Assembly: GCF_020905375.1 (NCBI RefSeq)
Contig: NZ_JAJJBU010000017.1
Location: 62,001-126,000, forward strand
Origin: Arthrobacter cryoconiti
GTDB lineage: Bacteria > Actinomycetota > Actinomycetes > Actinomycetales > Micrococcaceae
DNA: 64,000 bases
Direction of reading: 5' to 3'
Below, piece by piece: positions 27,157 to 36,581 of the stretch. Under the pieces are notes generated by a model, which saw only the letters and a program-made list of their open reading frames with translations, did not search any database and was not told the origin of the DNA. A program made the position numbers and the translations under genes. How positions within the stretch are numbered: position 1 is the first letter of the stretch; the number at the start of each line of letters is the position of its first letter.

Positions 27157-28494
27157 TTAGTGCGCAGCCTGGACCGACCCCAGTGCCATGCCCCTGCCTG
27201 CGCCATAGTACTCCCAGCCAGCGGTTTTCCAAGCGACCGGATCAAGGGCGTTACGGCCGTCATACATCCGCGGCACAGACATCAAAAGCGCTGTTTCCGC
27301 TGGGTCAAGCCCCACAAACTCGGGCCATGGCGTCAAGAGCATAGCTAGCTCTGCACCGCGTAGAGCTTGCTCGGCATGGCGCACAAATGACAGTTGGGGG
27401 TATGCAAGCCACGTGTGTTCCGGCACCCGGGGATCGCTCACTGTGACCTGCGCACCTTCAGCTGCCAGCTGCAGTGCAATATCCAGTGCCGGCGAATCCC
27501 GGACATCGTCCGTGTCCGCCTTGAATGCGGCCCCAAGTACGCCAATGCGTCGACCCACCACGCTTCCCCCACACATCCGCAGCGCGGACTCCCCCGCTCG
27601 GTAGCGTGCGTCTGCATTGATGCCGTCCACCAGAGAAAGTAGTTCCTCCAAGGAATCCACCCCATGATCCTTGGCTTGAACCCTGAAGGAGCGCAGATCC
27701 TTGGGCAGACAACCACCCCCAAATCCCACTCCTGCTTTGAGATAGTCGGCTCCGATGCGTCCGTCCAGCCCTAGAGCAAGAGACAATCCGACGACGTCGG
27801 CGCCGACTTGCTCGCACAGCTCACCAACGGCGTTGATGTAGGAGAGTTTCATGGCCAAGAAGGCATTGGCTGCGGACTTGATGAGCTCCGCGGTAGCCCA
27901 GTCGGTGACTATCCTGGGCGTTCCGCCGTCCAGGAGAGGAGCGTAAACAGTGTCCAAAACTGTTTGTATCCGGCTGCGGTTGCCCCCGGAGGGGAGGCCG
28001 TAAACGATCCGCTCGGGGTGCAAAGAATCACTGACAGCGCTCCCCTGACGCAGAAATTCCGGGTTCCAGGCAAGGAATGCGCCGCTTCCTTCCAACCGTC
28101 GTGAAACAAGCTCTGATGTGCCGACCGGAACGGTGGACTTCCCTGCGACCACGTCACCAGGGTGTAGATACGGGAGGAGAGCGTCAATTGCCGCCAGGAT
28201 CTGGGATAAGTCTGCATCCATGGCTGTCTTAGCTTGCGGTGTCCCCACACAGATGAAGTGCACGGATGACCCCGCCACCGCGCTGGGCTCCGTGGTGAAC
28301 TCGAGACGACCGCTGATGAGCCCTTCCTGGACTAGCTCTTGCAGTCCGGGCTCGTGAAAGGGTGGCAAGCCCTGCGCCAACGCCCACACCTTGGTGGCAT
28401 CGGGTTCAAGGCCGACCACGGTGTGGCCCAAAGAAGCCATGGTCGCTGCGTGAACTGCACCTAGATAGCCGCAGCCGATCACCGAAACTTTCAT
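27157..28494 (-). CDS. UDP-glucose/GDP-mannose dehydrogenase family protein
   Basis: A 445-residue nucleotide-sugar dehydrogenase. It has an N-terminal NAD-binding domain (MKVSVIGCGYLGAVHAATM), a central helix domain with the catalytic cysteine in GVGFGGGCLPKDLRSF, and a C-terminal UDP-binding domain (FKADTDDVRDSPALDIALQL). It probably oxidises UDP-glucose to UDP-glucuronate for cell-surface polymers. The ATG at 28494 overlaps the stop of the glycosyltransferase as ATGA, so I prefer it to the frame opening at 28509. It forms a two-gene unit with that glycosyltransferase. Confidence 0.9.
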   Translation of the reverse strand: MKVSVIGCGYLGAVHAATMASLGHTVVGLEPDATKVWALAQGLPPFHEPGLQELVQEGLISGRLEFTTEPSAVAGSSVHFICVGTPQAKTAMDADLSQILAAIDALLPYLHPGDVVAGKSTVPVGTSELVSRRLEGSGAFLAWNPEFLRQGSAVSDSLHPERIVYGLPSGGNRSRIQTVLDTVYAPLLDGGTPRIVTDWATAELIKSAANAFLAMKLSYINAVGELCEQVGADVVGLSLALGLDGRIGADYLKAGVGFGGGCLPKDLRSFRVQAKDHGVDSLEELLSLVDGINADARYRAGESALRMCGGSVVGRRIGVLGAAFKADTDDVRDSPALDIALQLAAEGAQVTVSDPRVPEHTWLAYPQLSFVRHAEQALRGAELAMLLTPWPEFVGLDPAETALLMSVPRMYDGRNALDPVAWKTAGWEYYGAGRGMALGSVQAAH

Positions 28495-29636
28495 GAATTT
28501 GTCTCCCATCCAGTCAGGGCAGCAGTATGTTCATTCATGGCCGCCAGGTAATGATTCACAAGGTCATCACACACGGTGTTCCAGGTCCGTGACTGGACCT
28601 TGGCAAAAGCTGCCGCACCGAAAGCGGCCCGCTTGGCAGGGTCGCCCAGAAGGTCCTGGACGTAGGAGCGCATCTGCCCCAACTCGCCGGGTTGGTAGAG
28701 CCAGCCGGTGCGGGATGAATCCACTAGATCGAGTGGCCCACCGCTTCCAGTAGCGACCACCGGAACCCCGGAAGCCATAGCTTCTTGGATGCTTTGGCAG
28801 AATGTCTCCAACTCGCCAGGATGGACAAAAAGGTCAAGGGAAGCCATGGCAGTAGCTAATTCTTCACCGTGGAGAAATCCAGTGAAGTGGGCGTCCGGCA
28901 AGGCCGTTTCCAGCGCTGAACGCTGAGGTCCATCACCAACTATCACCAACCGAGTGTTGGGAATCGCGGTCAAAGCCGTCAGATCAAGGAGCTGTTTTTC
29001 CAATGCTAAACGGCCCACGTACCCGATGATTTGTTGCCCGCCTGGCGCAACCATTGTGCGGAAATCGGAACTCCGTTTGTCCGGATGGAAGCGGCTAATA
29101 TCCACGCCCCTACCCCACAGCTCCACTCTGGGTATGCCATGCCCGCGCAGCTGGTTGACGGAGTCAGTGGACGGGGCCAGCGTTTTTGTCGCGGCCTGGT
29201 GGATGCGTTCAACTCGCGTCCACGCCCAACTCTCAAAGAACGGCATCCCGTATTTGCCTGCGTAGCCCGGTACATCAGTTTGGTAGATGGCTACACTGGG
29301 CAAGTTCAATACCGCGGCGGCCCGGACACCACGCCAGCCCAGTACAAAGGGTGAGGCTAGATGGACTACATCGGGTTCGAACTCGGCGAGGATGGTTCTA
29401 ATCCTCGCCACCCCACCCATGGCGATCCGGACATTGCGGTACCCCACTATCGGGACAGCAGTCACCCTGACGATGGTGGCTCCCTCAACGATGTCCGGAG
29501 CCAGCTCAAGGGTTGAGGGAGCGATCACCAAAACTTGGTCACCGCGCAGCTTGAGGTGTTGGAGAATTTTCAACAGGGAATGGGTGACCCCATTCATCTC
29601 GGGCAAAAACGATTCAGCGACTATGGCAACCTTCAC
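28491..29636 (-). CDS. GT4-family glycosyltransferase (MgtA-like)
   Basis: The 381-residue protein has two Rossmann-like domains of the GT-B fold. MKVAIVAESFLPEMNGVTHSLL at the start, VVHLASPFVLGWRG near 95, and the C-terminal donor site HPGELETFCQSIQEAMASGVPVVATGSGGP (about 268-297, with the EX7E pattern) are typical of GT4. The closest known group is the GDP-mannose-dependent alpha-mannosyltransferases that act on actinobacterial glycolipids. Sugar and acceptor are inferred. It is coupled by ATGA to the nucleotide-sugar dehydrogenase. Confidence 0.88.
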   Translation of the reverse strand: MKVAIVAESFLPEMNGVTHSLLKILQHLKLRGDQVLVIAPSTLELAPDIVEGATIVRVTAVPIVGYRNVRIAMGGVARIRTILAEFEPDVVHLASPFVLGWRGVRAAAVLNLPSVAIYQTDVPGYAGKYGMPFFESWAWTRVERIHQAATKTLAPSTDSVNQLRGHGIPRVELWGRGVDISRFHPDKRSSDFRTMVAPGGQQIIGYVGRLALEKQLLDLTALTAIPNTRLVIVGDGPQRSALETALPDAHFTGFLHGEELATAMASLDLFVHPGELETFCQSIQEAMASGVPVVATGSGGPLDLVDSSRTGWLYQPGELGQMRSYVQDLLGDPAKRAAFGAAAFAKVQSRTWNTVCDDLVNHYLAAMNEHTAALTGWETNS

Positions 29637-29713
29637 AACTCCACTGTGATCCCGTCAGGTAACCAGTGGGAACCAAATACTCAACGCGAACGTGAAAAGT
29701 AGGTTAACCCCAG

Positions 29714-29761
29714 GGGCCCGGCCTCAGCTGCGTGTCTACGCGAACTATTGATGCCGGGCCC
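29714..29761 (-). terminator. Hairpin after the DsbA-like gene
   Basis: A perfect 9-bp GC stem (GGGCCCGGC 29714-29722 / GCCGGGCCC 29753-29761) lies directly downstream of the DsbA-like gene on the minus strand. The loop is 30 bases and no U run follows, so it may be a weak or factor-assisted terminator. Confidence 0.5.
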
Positions 29762-29780
29762 TCATAGGCACTGCGACTCT

Positions 29781-30407
29781 TTAGCCGAACTGTGGGTCTT
29801 CGGTACGGCTGCGCTTGATCTCAAAGAAGTAGGGGAAACTGGCCAACGCGACGGTGGCGTCCCACAGTTTGCCGGCCTCTTCCCCCCGCGGAATGCGTGT
29901 GATGACAGGGCCAAAGAAGGCCGTTCCATTGAAAGCGACAATGGGAGTACCAACGTCTTGGCCCACTTTTTCGATTCCCTCGCCATGGCTGGCGCGGAGG
30001 ATCGTGTCAAAAGCATCCGAGGTAGCGGCGTCGGCCAGTTTTGCCGGCAATCCGACCTCTGCCAGCGCCTTCGCGATAACGTCGGTCAAGTCGTGGTTTT
30101 GATGGACGTGAATCGAGGTTCCCATGGCGTCATAAAGCGGTTTGATGACTTCCTGTCCGTGCTTCTGCGCGGCGGCCACGATCACGCGGACAGGCCCCCA
30201 GGCCTTGGCAATGTGCGCCTTGTAATCCTCGGAGAGATCATCGCGGTTTTCGTTGAGAACCGAAAGGCTCATGACGTGCCAGTCAACGGAGATGTTCCGC
30301 ACGGTTTCCACTTCACTGATCCATCGGGACGTCACCCACGCGAAGGGGCACGTGGGATCAAACCAGAAATCGGCTTTTTCGGTAGCTGTCACAGCATTTT
30401 CAGACAC
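29781..30407 (-). CDS. DsbA-family protein, Rv2466c-like (mycothiol-linked)
   Basis: The 208-residue thioredoxin-fold protein has the family hallmark FWFDPTCPFAWVTSRWI near the N-terminus. Only the first cysteine of the usual CxxC is present (CPFA). A helical insertion follows, and the late DVGTPIVAFNGTAFFGPVITRIPRGEE contains the cis-Pro segment. Mycobacterial Rv2466c is a mycothiol-dependent reductase able to activate nitro-prodrugs, and the genus-level mycothiol background fits. Loss of the second cysteine points to a monothiol mechanism with mycothiol, which is inference. Confidence 0.87.
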   Translation of the reverse strand: MSENAVTATEKADFWFDPTCPFAWVTSRWISEVETVRNISVDWHVMSLSVLNENRDDLSEDYKAHIAKAWGPVRVIVAAAQKHGQEVIKPLYDAMGTSIHVHQNHDLTDVIAKALAEVGLPAKLADAATSDAFDTILRASHGEGIEKVGQDVGTPIVAFNGTAFFGPVITRIPRGEEAGKLWDATVALASFPYFFEIKRSRTEDPQFG

Positions 30408-30470
30408 AATGGTCTCCTTTTCGACGAGCGGTATTACAGCCGTAACACCTATACTGGCGACAACAGCGAA

Positions 30471-31757
30471 CTAGGCGGACTTGTTCCGCCGTTTGGCCAT
30501 AACATCGTGTGGGATCAAAGTGGGCTCCGCTTTTTTCTCCACGGCGTCGGCCGTTATCACCACGGAAGCGATGTCTTCCCGGCTCGGAAGATCGAACATA
30601 ACCGGCAGCAGGACCTCTTCGAGGATTGCTCGCAAGCCACGTGCTCCCGTGCCGCGCGCTAAAGCCTGATCAGCGATCGCTGCCAAGGCGTCGGCCTCAA
30701 ACTCCAATTCCACCCCGTCAAGAACAAACATTTTCTGATACTGCTTGATGAGCGCATTTTTCGGCTCGGTCAGAATCTGGATCAGCGCCGTGCGGTCAAG
30801 CTGCGTCACCGTTGTGATGACGGGCAGACGTCCAATGAACTCGGGAATCAAACCAAATTTGAGCAGGTCCTCTGGCATGACATCGGCATATGTCGCTTCC
30901 GATTGTTTCAGTGCGCTCAGGGGCGCTCCGAAGCCAATCCCCTTCTTGCCCGCCCGGGATCCAATGATCTCCTCAAGGCCTGCGAAGGCACCGGCAACGA
31001 TGAATAGAACGTTTGTGGTGTCAATCTGGATGAATTCCTGGTGCGGGTGCTTGCGTCCGCCTTGCGGTGGGACGGAGGCCACCGTACCTTCAAGAATTTT
31101 CAGTAAAGCCTGCTGCACACCCTCACCGGAGACATCACGGGTAATGGAGGGATTTTCAGACTTACGCGAAATTTTGTCGATCTCATCAATGTAAATGATG
31201 CCCTGCTCGGCCTTCTTGACGTCAAAGTCTGCGGCTTGGATAAGTTTAAGCAGAATGTTTTCCACGTCCTCACCCACATAACCAGCCTCTGTGAGGGCCG
31301 TGGCGTCGGCGACGGCGAAGGGCACGTTGAGCCGGCGGGCAAGAGTTTGGGCCAGATACGTTTTACCGCACCCGGTGGGGCCCACCAACAGAATATTGGA
31401 TTTTGATATCTCAACTTCGTCATGGACGCCGTCAGCCAGTGTCGTGCTTTTAACGGCATGACCGGACTGGATGCGCTTGTAATGGTTGTAGACAGCCACT
31501 GCCAAGGACCGTTTGGCGGGCTCCTGACCAATCACGTATTCCTGGAGGAAATCAAAGATTTCACGCGGTTTCGGTAACTCGAAAGCGTCGAGGTCCGCTA
31601 CTTCAGCCAGTTCCTCGTCAATGATTTCATTGCACAGTTCAATGCATTCGTCGCAAATGTAAACACCTGGGCCGGCGATCAGCTTGCGAACTTGCTTCTG
31701 GCTTTTCCCACAAAAAGAACACTTCAGCAGGTCAGTGCTTTCGCCCATTCTGGCCAT
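30471..31757 (-). CDS. clpX: ATP-dependent Clp protease ATPase subunit ClpX
   Basis: ClpX unfolds substrates and feeds them to ClpP. The 428-residue protein has the N-terminal zinc-binding domain (CSFCGK ... CDECIELC). It also has Walker [13 protein letters not shown], pore loop GYVGEDVE, Walker [10 protein letters not shown], and IGF-loop sequence [10 protein letters not shown], which docks ClpP. I use the ATG at 31757 because AAGGA lies seven bases upstream. The frame opening at 31823 would add 22 unrelated residues. It lies downstream of clpP1-clpP2 with a hairpin between. Confidence 0.97.
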   Translation of the reverse strand: MARMGESTDLLKCSFCGKSQKQVRKLIAGPGVYICDECIELCNEIIDEELAEVADLDAFELPKPREIFDFLQEYVIGQEPAKRSLAVAVYNHYKRIQSGHAVKSTTLADGVHDEVEISKSNILLVGPTGCGKTYLAQTLARRLNVPFAVADATALTEAGYVGEDVENILLKLIQAADFDVKKAEQGIIYIDEIDKISRKSENPSITRDVSGEGVQQALLKILEGTVASVPPQGGRKHPHQEFIQIDTTNVLFIVAGAFAGLEEIIGSRAGKKGIGFGAPLSALKQSEATYADVMPEDLLKFGLIPEFIGRLPVITTVTQLDRTALIQILTEPKNALIKQYQKMFVLDGVELEFEADALAAIADQALARGTGARGLRAILEEVLLPVMFDLPSREDIASVVITADAVEKKAEPTLIPHDVMAKRRNKSA

Positions 31758-31887
31758 GTGATTGTCCTTCCGCGGATGGTCCGGGATAACTAGCCCGTCC
31801 ATGCAAATTAGGGAACACAGCAACTACGGCTGCTGTGCCGTGGAACATGCCTCTACTCTATGCCAAGGCACTGACATTGCCCGGAAA

Positions 31888-31931
31888 CCAAACGCCGGGG
31901 CACTCTGGTGTTGGAGTGACCCGACGTTTGG
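31888..31931 (-). terminator. Hairpin between clpP2 and clpX
   Basis: CCAAACG (31888-31894) pairs with CGTTTGG (31925-31931), and the inner CCGGGGCACTC / GAGTGACCCG extends the stem with few mismatches. On the minus strand it follows clpP2, without a clear U tract. It may partly separate clpX expression from clpP1P2. Confidence 0.6.
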
Positions 31932-31954
31932 CTTGTGCCATTGACCGCCGATAG

Positions 31955-32644
31955 TTAGCGAGTAATGGCTGCCGGCTTGATCTTGCGCGGCGCCAAAACC
32001 TCGTCGATCAGTCCGTACTCCTTGGCCTGTGCAGCGGTGAGGATGTTATCGCGCTCGATGTCATTGCTGACCTGCTCCGGCGTGCGGCCCGAGTGGTCTG
32101 CAAGTGTGTTCTCCAGCCATGAACGCATGCGCATGACCTCATTGGCCTGGATTTCCAAGTCTGATGCCTGACCACCTTGACCACCGGACAAGGCCGGCTG
32201 GTGGATCAACACGCGTGCGTTTGGCAGAGCCAAGCGCTTACCCGGAGCGCCCGCGGCGAGCAGGACAGCTGCTGCGCTAGCAGCCTGACCCAGGCAAACG
32301 GTCTGGATTTCCGGGCGGATGAACTGCATGGTGTCGTAGATAGCCGTCATCGCTGTGAACGATCCACCGGGTGAGTTGATGTACAGGGTAATGTCACGGT
32401 CTGTGTCATCGGCCTCAAGGACCAACAACTGGGCCATAACGTCATCCGCGGAGGCATCGTCCACCTGAACTCCGAGGAAAATAATACGGTCCTCAAACAG
32501 TTTGGTGTACGGGTCCTGGCGCTTGAAGCCATAGGGTGTGCGTTCCTCGAACTGCGGGAGGACGTAGCGGCTGGTGGGCAAATTACCCGCCGTGCTGCCG
32601 AAGCCACCGTTATCAAACGCTGTGCTGCCAAAGTTGTATGTCAT
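31955..32644 (-). CDS. clpP2: ATP-dependent Clp protease proteolytic subunit ClpP2
   Basis: A serine protease subunit of 229 residues. The catalytic serine is in [16 protein letters not shown] (about residue 120), the histidine in [13 protein letters not shown], and the aspartate lies later, in the [18 protein letters not shown] segment. In Actinobacteria ClpP1 and ClpP2 form a mixed two-ring complex served by ClpX and ClpC. The N-terminal 30 residues with [21 protein letters not shown] are a likely processed propeptide. It starts 33 bp after clpP1. Confidence 0.95.
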   Translation of the reverse strand: MTYNFGSTAFDNGGFGSTAGNLPTSRYVLPQFEERTPYGFKRQDPYTKLFEDRIIFLGVQVDDASADDVMAQLLVLEADDTDRDITLYINSPGGSFTAMTAIYDTMQFIRPEIQTVCLGQAASAAAVLLAAGAPGKRLALPNARVLIHQPALSGGQGGQASDLEIQANEVMRMRSWLENTLADHSGRTPEQVSNDIERDNILTAAQAKEYGLIDEVLAPRKIKPAAITR

Positions 32645-32677
32645 GGTCTTAGCTCCTGGAATCTGTTCTTTGGCCGG

Positions 32678-33298
32678 TTACTTTGCGAGGGTTCCGCCGC
32701 CGCCGGCGACAGAGCCTGCGTGACGGCTGATCTTGTCAAAGAAGCCATACTCCAGAGCTTCCTCGGCTGTGAACCACTTGTCGCGGTCGTTATCCTTGAG
32801 GATCTTCTCCACTGACTGCCCGGTCTGCGACGCTGTCAGTTCAGCCATCACCTTCTTCATGTGCAGAATCAGCTCGGCCTGGATTTTGATGTCCGACGCC
32901 GTTCCACCAATACCGCCTGACGGCTGGTGCATGAGGATGCGTGCGTTAGGGGTTGCGTAGCGCTTGCCCTTGGTGCCAGAGGAAAGCAGGAACTGGCCCA
33001 TGGAGGCAGCCAAGCCTGTTGCGACTGTGACGACGTCGTTGGGAATGAACTCCATGGTGTCGTAGATAGCCATGCCGGCCGTCACTGAACCACCAGGAGA
33101 GTTGATGTAGAGGTAGATGTCCTTGTCAGGATCCTCAGCAGAGAGCAGCAGGAGCTGGGAGCAGATCAAGTTTGCATTGTCATCGCGGACTTCCGAGCCC
33201 AGCCAGATGATGCGTTCTTTGAGCAAGCGGTTATAGATGTACTGATCCTGACCCGACGAATCCGGGCCGGCCATGTTCGGTGTGGTGTGCTGTGCCAT
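32678..33298 (-). CDS. clpP1: ATP-dependent Clp protease proteolytic subunit ClpP1
   Basis: The partner ClpP subunit, 206 residues from the ATG at 33298. The catalytic serine is in [14 protein letters not shown] and the histidine in [14 protein letters not shown]. The aspartate lies near [26 protein letters not shown] precedes the chosen start. The frame remains open to 33352, but those residues do not resemble ClpP. It is the promoter-proximal gene of the clpP1-clpP2 operon, with a ClgR-like site about 150 bp upstream. Confidence 0.95.
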   Translation of the reverse strand: MAQHTTPNMAGPDSSGQDQYIYNRLLKERIIWLGSEVRDDNANLICSQLLLLSAEDPDKDIYLYINSPGGSVTAGMAIYDTMEFIPNDVVTVATGLAASMGQFLLSSGTKGKRYATPNARILMHQPSGGIGGTASDIKIQAELILHMKKVMAELTASQTGQSVEKILKDNDRDKWFTAEEALEYGFFDKISRHAGSVAGGGGTLAK

Positions 33299-33450
33299 GG
33301 TGGACTTACCTCTCCTTCGTGCGATCCGTTGAACTGGCACCGTGTCCGGCATTTACCGACACACCCAGTCCAAGACGGCTCATCACTAATCTTCACTACT
33401 TGGACAGTAGCCTTTATGGGCACCGATTTGTTTCGCAAAACCGTACTGTT

Positions 33451-33461
33451 CGCTGACGGCG
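33451..33461. promoter_or_regulatory. ClgR-like operator upstream of clpP1P2
   Basis: CGCTGACGGCG fits the core CGC-Y-N-A-N-R-GCG that I recall for the corynebacterial clp activator ClgR. The flanks match only partly. It lies 153 bp upstream of the clpP1 start, in the intergenic region after tig, where such control would be expected. Consensus knowledge is from memory. Confidence 0.45.
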
Positions 33462-33548
33462 CACGATTGCTGGCGCGGGAGTGTGGCTAGCAGGCACTCA
33501 GGTGTCTCGTGGCGTCAGTGCCGCCGTCGTCCTCTGCCTTTGGGCATG

Positions 33549-33590
33549 AAAAAACCGCCGCCGGCCCGTGAAGGGAACCAGCAGCGGTTT
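33549..33590 (-). terminator. Intrinsic terminator of tig
   Basis: On the minus strand AAACCGCTGCTGG pairs with CCGGCGGCGGTTT (two G-T wobbles), followed by a run of six T residues including the stem end (33549-33554). It lies 26 bp after the trigger factor stop. Confidence 0.85.
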
Positions 33591-33615
33591 GTTCAAGCAC
33601 ATCCCGAGCAGAAGG

Positions 33616-34992
33616 CTAGATGCGGACTTCGCCCGGATCTACTACTGCTGTGGGCTCGATGACCTCATCGGCATCTGTGTCTGCGTCAATCTCGTCCTCA
33701 TCGCTTGCAACAGAGACGAAGTCGGTCAGGTCGACGTCGGTGCCGGCAGTGTCTTTGACGACGGCCTTGGCCAGGACGGCGGCGAGTGCCTTGCGGCGTC
33801 GAACTTCGCCAACGATCATGTTGACCTGACCTGAGGAGTCAAGCATCTGCGCGAACTGGTTCGGTTCCATGCCGTATTGGCCAGCGGAGGAGACGATGTA
33901 ATCGATCAGCTCGGCCTGGCTGACACCGATTTCTTCCTTCTCAGCAACTGCATCAAGGATGATCTCGTTGCGGAACGCGCGCTCGGTGTTTGATTTGACT
34001 TCGGCGCGGTGCTCTTCGGTGTCGTGATCTTCACCGTGGGAGTTTTCCGGGCGGAAGTGCTGCTCAAGCTGCTCGGTGATCACGGATTCCGGAACCGGAA
34101 CCTCGATCATCTCTACAAGCTTGTCCAGAACCTTGTCACGTGCCTCAACGCCCTGCTCAACAACCTTGGATTCGGCAGCCTGCTTAGCCAAGTCCTCGCG
34201 CAGTTCAGCAATGGTGTCGAACTCGGAAGCCAGCTGGGCGAAGTCGTCGTTCGCTTCGGGCAGTTCGCGAGTCTTGACGGCGGTGACCTTCACGGTGACC
34301 TGTGCGTCTTCGCCGGCATGCTCGCCGCCAGCCAACTTGGTCTCGAAAATTGCTTCTTCTTCGGCGGAAAGGCCGGTGGCAGCCTCGTCGAGTCCGTCCA
34401 GCATGTTGCCGGAACCGATCTGGTAGGAAAGGTCAGTGGCGGAGTCAACCTCGACGTCGTCAATCTTGGCAGAAATGTTGATGGTCACGAAGTCGCCATC
34501 GGCGGCCGGACGGTCATCTGCCTTCAAGGTGCCGAAGCGCCCACGCAGCTCGTCCAGCGCCTTGTCAGTGTCTTCGTCAGTGGCTTCAACAGCTTCAACT
34601 TCGACGGCGATTCCGGCGTAGTCGGGGAGCTCGATCTCCGGACGGATGTCGATCTCGACGTGGAACTTGAGCTCGCCGTCGGTGGAGGTAGGGTCCGGAA
34701 CCTCTGTAATTTCAACTTCGGGGCGGCTGAGCGGGCTGATGCCAGCTTCCACTACAGCGTTCTGGTACCAACCGTTGAGGCCATCATTGATGGCGGTTTC
34801 AAGAACGTAACCGCGGCCGACGCGCTGGTCGATCAGCTTGTTGGGGACCTTGCCCTTGCGGAAACCAGGCACTTGTACCTGCGTGCCGATCGTCTTGTAA
34901 GCCGCGGCGATGCTCGGCTTCAATTCCTCAAAGGAAACCTCAACGTTGAGCTTTACCCTGGTGGGCGTGAGGTTTTCGACAGCGCTCTTCAC
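33616..34992 (-). CDS. tig: Trigger factor (ribosome-associated chaperone)
   Basis: Trigger factor binds L23 at the polypeptide exit and shields nascent chains. The ribosome-binding signature GFRKGKVP lies near residue 44. A PPIase domain follows (about 150-250, with [13 protein letters not shown]), then a long helical substrate-binding domain, and an acidic Asp/Glu-rich tail. The GTG at 34992 has AGGAG nine bases upstream and yields 458 residues beginning [15 protein letters not shown]. The frame opening at 35058 runs into the tRNA-Pro side and is not used. Confidence 0.96.
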   Translation of the reverse strand: MKSAVENLTPTRVKLNVEVSFEELKPSIAAAYKTIGTQVQVPGFRKGKVPNKLIDQRVGRGYVLETAINDGLNGWYQNAVVEAGISPLSRPEVEITEVPDPTSTDGELKFHVEIDIRPEIELPDYAGIAVEVEAVEATDEDTDKALDELRGRFGTLKADDRPAADGDFVTINISAKIDDVEVDSATDLSYQIGSGNMLDGLDEAATGLSAEEEAIFETKLAGGEHAGEDAQVTVKVTAVKTRELPEANDDFAQLASEFDTIAELREDLAKQAAESKVVEQGVEARDKVLDKLVEMIEVPVPESVITEQLEQHFRPENSHGEDHDTEEHRAEVKSNTERAFRNEIILDAVAEKEEIGVSQAELIDYIVSSAGQYGMEPNQFAQMLDSSGQVNMIVGEVRRRKALAAVLAKAVVKDTAGTDVDLTDFVSVASDEDEIDADTDADEVIEPTAVVDPGEVRI

Positions 34993-35080
34993 AGCGTGGT
35001 ACTCCTGATGGTCTGTTGGTGGATGTTCGGCACCAGCACATGGGCAGCCACTGACCAAACGTGAACCGGATTATGCTGAG

Positions 35081-35153
35081 TCGGGGCGACAGGACTCGAA
35101 CCTGCGGTCTCCTGCTCCCAAAGCAGGCGCGCTAGCCACTACGCTACGCCCCG
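35081..35153 (-). tRNA. tRNA-Pro (anticodon TGG)
   Basis: On the minus strand a CGGGGCG acceptor strand pairs with CGCCCCG before the discriminator A. The anticodon arm is CCTGC-TTTGGGA-GCAGG (anticodon TGG), and the T arm carries GGTTCGAGTCC. CCA is not encoded. It lies between tig and the tRNA-Gly gene. Confidence 0.95.
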
Positions 35154-35236
35154 TAGTGCCCGCAACAGTCTACGGGCAAATCTTCCAAGATGCACAATCA
35201 GTGCCTCACGCCTGGGAAGGCATCGGCGCTGCAAGT

Positions 35237-35267
35237 AAAAAAGTCTCTGGCCAGAGGACCGGAGACT
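35237..35267 (-). terminator. Terminator after tRNA-Gly
   Basis: On the minus strand AGTCTC ... GAGACT, with CCTCTGGCCAGAGG-type pairing inside, runs into TTTTTT at 35237-35242. It ends the tRNA-Gly transcript before tRNA-Pro. Confidence 0.75.
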
Positions 35268-35281
35268 GTTCCTTTACTTGG

Positions 35282-35352
35282 AGGGGGCGACGGGAATCGA
35301 ACCCGCGTCATCAGTTTGGAAAACTGAGGCTTTACCATTAAGCTACGCCCCC
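35282..35352 (-). tRNA. tRNA-Gly (anticodon TCC)
   Basis: On the minus strand acceptor GGGGGCG pairs with CGCCCCC. The anticodon arm is TCAGT-TTTCCAA-ACTGA (anticodon TCC), and the T arm holds GGTTCGATTCC. The genome encodes CCA directly after the discriminator (35279-35281). Confidence 0.95.
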
Positions 35353-35507
35353 GGTGAACTTCGACCGTGGGCCGAACAACTCGAAAAGCGTACCAATCGT
35401 TCCCCGATGCACCAAATCGGCGCAGATTCCCCTGCCCTTCGCCTGCCGTTCTCCTGCCCTTTGCCTGCTTGTGGCCGCAGATTGCGCCTGCTGCTTATGG
35501 CAGGGTT

Positions 35508-36581
35508 TCACGGCTGTGGGGAGCCCTGGCACTGGGGACACCAATAGAGCTTGCGTGCGGCCAGTTCAGCCATCGCCACCGCGGTCTCACAATGCCGGCA
35601 CGGTAACCCGTTGCGTTTGTACACGTAGTGCGCGTCCTCACGGGGTACTTCCTTGTTGGGCTGAAGCCCGCCTCTGTTGAGCCCGTCCCCGTTGAGCCCG
35701 TCCCCGGTGGGCTGGTACGCAAGGTTCGACGCCGCCCCCTGGGCCCCGGCGTCGTACTTCCTTGGCACGGGGTTGCTCGCCGAGTGCGGCGCCACGCCCG
35801 TCCCGGAAGGGCGGTCAATGAGTTCGGTGGTGATGATGCGCCCGTCGCGGACGCCGTCCTTCATGAGCGCACGAATCTCACGCCACAGGGAACGAATTTC
35901 TTCCTCCTGAAGCGATTTCCCGGACATCCGCGGGTCTATCCCGAGACGGAAAAGCACCTCTGCCCGGTATACGTTTCCAACTCCCGCGATGATCTCCTGC
36001 TTCATGAGCAGCACGGCGATGTTGCTCGCCGAAGACCGGATACGCCGAACAAACTCGTCCTCGTCCCCGTGCTCGTCCTTGAAAGGATCATTCAAGGGGT
36101 CCGGGCCCAGCTTTGCCAAGACGGCCGAGACCTCCACCGGGGTTAAAACCTCGCAAGCGGTGGGCCCGCGAAGGTCCGCCCAGCCATGATCCGAGACGAG
36201 CCGAACCCGCACAGCGCCCTTGGGTTCCGGCGGGCCGTTGTAGTCCGACCCACCATCTCCCCCGTCACCTGCTAGTCCAGCAGACACTTCTCGCTCCCCG
36301 ACGCGGCGTGGGGCGCCGATGCTGGATGCGCCGGTAAAAGTGGAATCGCCGCCAAAGTCCCAGGCTCCGTAGAGACCCAAATGGACGCGCATGATGCGGT
36401 CCTGGGAAAAGTAGAGGAACATTTGCTTGCCATGAGCTTGTGCACGTTCCAGTCGGTGACCGTCTAGGAGCGCGGCTCCCGCACTGAACTTCCCTTGCGG
36501 GCTGGAGACAAGGAGCGTGGTGGCGCCAAAAACGTCGTTGAATTGCCGGGCCAGCCGGTGGACTGAGTGTCCCTCAGGCAT
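35508..36581 (-). CDS. Fpg/Nei-family DNA glycosylase (endonuclease VIII-like)
   Basis: This enzyme removes oxidised bases and nicks the abasic site. It begins MPEGHSVHRLA, with the catalytic Pro2 and Glu3. The helix-two-turn-helix region holds LMKQEIIAGVGNVYRAEVLFRLGIDP, and a C-terminal zinc finger follows (CRHCE ... CPQC). The 357 residues exceed the usual 260-290 because of two low-complexity insertions, about 100-135 and 280-330, the latter with GLNGDGLNRGG. The ATG at 36581 overlaps the upstream membrane-protein gene by 8 bp, so they are coupled. Confidence 0.9.
   Translation of the reverse strand: MPEGHSVHRLARQFNDVFGATTLLVSSPQGKFSAGAALLDGHRLERAQAHGKQMFLYFSQDRIMRVHLGLYGAWDFGGDSTFTGASSIGAPRRVGEREVSAGLAGDGGDGGSDYNGPPEPKGAVRVRLVSDHGWADLRGPTACEVLTPVEVSAVLAKLGPDPLNDPFKDEHGDEDEFVRRIRSSASNIAVLLMKQEIIAGVGNVYRAEVLFRLGIDPRMSGKSLQEEEIRSLWREIRALMKDGVRDGRIITTELIDRPSGTGVAPHSASNPVPRKYDAGAQGAASNLAYQPTGDGLNGDGLNRGGLQPNKEVPREDAHYVYKRNGLPCRHCETAVAMAELAARKLYWCPQCQGSPQP

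Noticed and set aside
34009-35064. 351-codon open frame on plus, antisense to tig
   Set aside because: Mirror of the trigger factor gene, whose GC-rich third positions leave the opposite frame open; no start signal or domain.
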